A stretch of 64,000 bases of DNA from Magnolia sinica (taxonomy: Eukaryota > Streptophyta > Magnoliopsida > Magnoliales > Magnoliaceae), in the NCBI RefSeq assembly GCF_029962835.1, contig NC_080577.1, positions 7,664,501 to 7,728,500 on the forward strand, in the 5' to 3' direction. The notes beneath the pieces were generated by a model, which did not search any database, was not told the DNA's origin, and worked only from the letters and a program-made list of their open reading frames with translations. Below, one piece after another: positions 62,466-64,000 of this stretch (position 1 is its first letter; each line of letters starts with the position of its first letter). Both the position numbers and the translations under genes were made by a program.

Positions 62466-64000
62466 CCTTTTAGAGCTGCGACTCCAATATTTTTGGCCCC
62501 CTGGACATATACCATAGTTGTGGTGTATATTTGCTATGTTCCTCATATACTTCATGGCTGTGTGCTGTGTTCATGCTAGTCTTTCCGTGATGCTTCCTGT
62601 TGTTTTTTGAGTTTTCCTTCCTTTTTGGATCCGTGGTCCATTGTTTGGACCTTTGGTTGCGCGGAAATCTTCCCTATGTTGGTGTGTGATTGTTCTTATT
62701 CTCTACCATCCTCTATTTCTGTCTTCTTGCTCCAGTTTAGTGTCTTCGCACCATATGGATGGCAAAATCTCCTGGATTGGGTACGGGGCCTTTGGATTCA
62801 CACCCCTTGTTGATTACCACTGTCAAGCTGGATGATAATAGTTATTTGCAATGGGCTCAGTCTATGAAATTATTTTTTGAGAGGAAGAGGTAGACTCACT
62901 CACATATTGGATGGTGCTCCAGACCCTACAGATGGAAATTACAATTTGTGAACCAAGGAGAACTACCAAGTCATGGCTTGGTTACTTGACAATATGGATC
63001 TGTCTGTCAGTAATTCTGTTATGTTTTTATCATATGCAAAATAGATATGGGATACTCTACATGACATGTATTCAGAAGTAAGGAATTTATCAAGGTTCTT
63101 TAAGTTGATTTCATATATTGGCAGGTTCCAACAAGATTTTCGATATTTAAAGGAGTACTTTTCTATCCTTCAAGGTATGTGGGATGAGTTAGATCTCTAT
63201 CATCATTTTTCATCCGAAAGCAAGAAAGATTATGATCTTATTCGTAAACAACGGGAAGAAACCCAAAGCATGCAGTTCCTTTCCAGCCTTAGCCTTGAAT
63301 GTAAAGGTGTTCGTGAGCAGATTGTTGTGATGGATCCCCTCCCTCCTTTGACTACAATTTATGCTATGGTTCTACGTGTTGCTACCTCAACCACATCAAC
63401 CTTGGTTTCATTTGATAACTTTGCATACGCAGTTGGTGACTGACCTTTTCTCATTCCTTCATCTAGAGTACCTTGGCGTGGCTGTGACGCTAGTTACAGT
63501 AATCAAGGCCGGGGGTCGTTCTATGGATCGTGGTGGCTAGCGTGGTTGAAGTGGACATGGACGCAACCATGATTCATCTCGCAGCTACACACATTGTGGG
63601 GGGCGGGGAACAAACCATTCTGTTGATCGGTGTTGGAAACTTATGAGTTGTCCATCCTAGGTGAGTGCGTCTTTGGCTAGTTGTGCACCTCCTGATACTA
63701 ATCTAATTGTGCAACCTACACTTGGATCAAGGGAAGTCTCCTTCAGGTGACATCGTTCTTGTCTCCCGAGAGATCTATGATGCCTTCATGTGAGATTCCA
63801 TGTTCATGATAATCATGAGGTTTCAGGAGCCGTCGTTGCCCAATCAAGTACTGGTCCCCATGTGTCATCTTCTCCTTTGTCCCGGGTCATTGACTTTGGA
63901 GCCACCTCTCACATGACTGGTAAGCCTCACCTGTTTAACTCTTACCTCCCTTCTAATCAGCCCCATTTTGTCACTGTTGCGGATGGAAACCAAACCCTGT

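Larger units (their letters stand above)
61870..64000 (+). mobile_element. Ty1/copia element, 5' part, running off the window
   Basis: A likely short 5' LTR (about 61870-62075) leads to a primer-binding-like site. A gag region follows from about 62810, with LDDNSYLQWAQSMKLFFERK and then YLKEYFSILQGMWDELD up to about 63440. A protease region is reached at about 63890-64000 (DFGATSHMTGKPHLFNSYLP). It lies after API5 exon 4 in the same orientation, so probably within an API5 intron. It is a broken fossil with a few visible breaks; the 3' part and the second LTR are outside the window. Its gag differs from that of the element at 5381. Confidence 0.75.

Overview
This is plant nuclear DNA. It holds introns with GT-AG borders, a pentatricopeptide-repeat gene, a papain-type protease, plant-type LINEs, tRNA-derived SINEs, Ty1/copia elements and many terminal-inverted-repeat (TIR) elements. 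A GTGGGGCCCAC-rich dispersed repeat recurs across the whole window. From memory such repeats are abundant in woody magnoliids (Lauraceae, Magnoliaceae), so a magnoliid is my best guess. That is inference, not proof.

Four host genes are well supported. (1) 12224-13273 (+) is an intronless PPR protein. (2) 15446-30069 (-) is CDC48C, the nuclear VCP-like AAA ATPase; its ten exons join in phase to 821 codons, and its introns are swollen by a LINE, a SINE and other repeats. (3) 33013-34269 (-) is a two-exon papain-family cysteine protease of 342 residues. (4) From 57335 (+) come the first four exons of API5 (apoptosis inhibitor 5); the rest lies beyond the window. PPR and CDC48C are convergent. 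The four genes do not form a pathway: they are ordinary single genes for organelle RNA processing, ribosome assembly, proteolysis and nuclear/cell-survival functions.

Layout: 1-4350 is non-coding DNA with TIR repeats. 4351-9885 is a palindromic MITE family, one copy of which is split by a broken Tork-type Ty1/copia element with TCGAG target duplications. 9886-12127 holds repeats and two SINEs. 12224-30100 carries PPR and CDC48C. 30264-33012 holds MITEs. 33013-34312 is the protease gene. 34388-42278 is a series of TIR elements, including a nested pair and a 550-bp compound inverted repeat set between two (TA)n blocks. 43711-55893 is a non-coding nest of large gypsy-like LTR sequence that contains a cluster of minisatellites. 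57335-64000 is the 5' part of API5, with LINE and gag-like debris in intron 2 and the 5' part of a second copia element after exon 4.

I found no clear new multi-gene system. The most notable structures are the compound inverted-repeat element, the nested TIR elements, the minisatellite cluster in LTR-like DNA, and the sharing of one GTGGGGCCCAC arm by several unlike elements.
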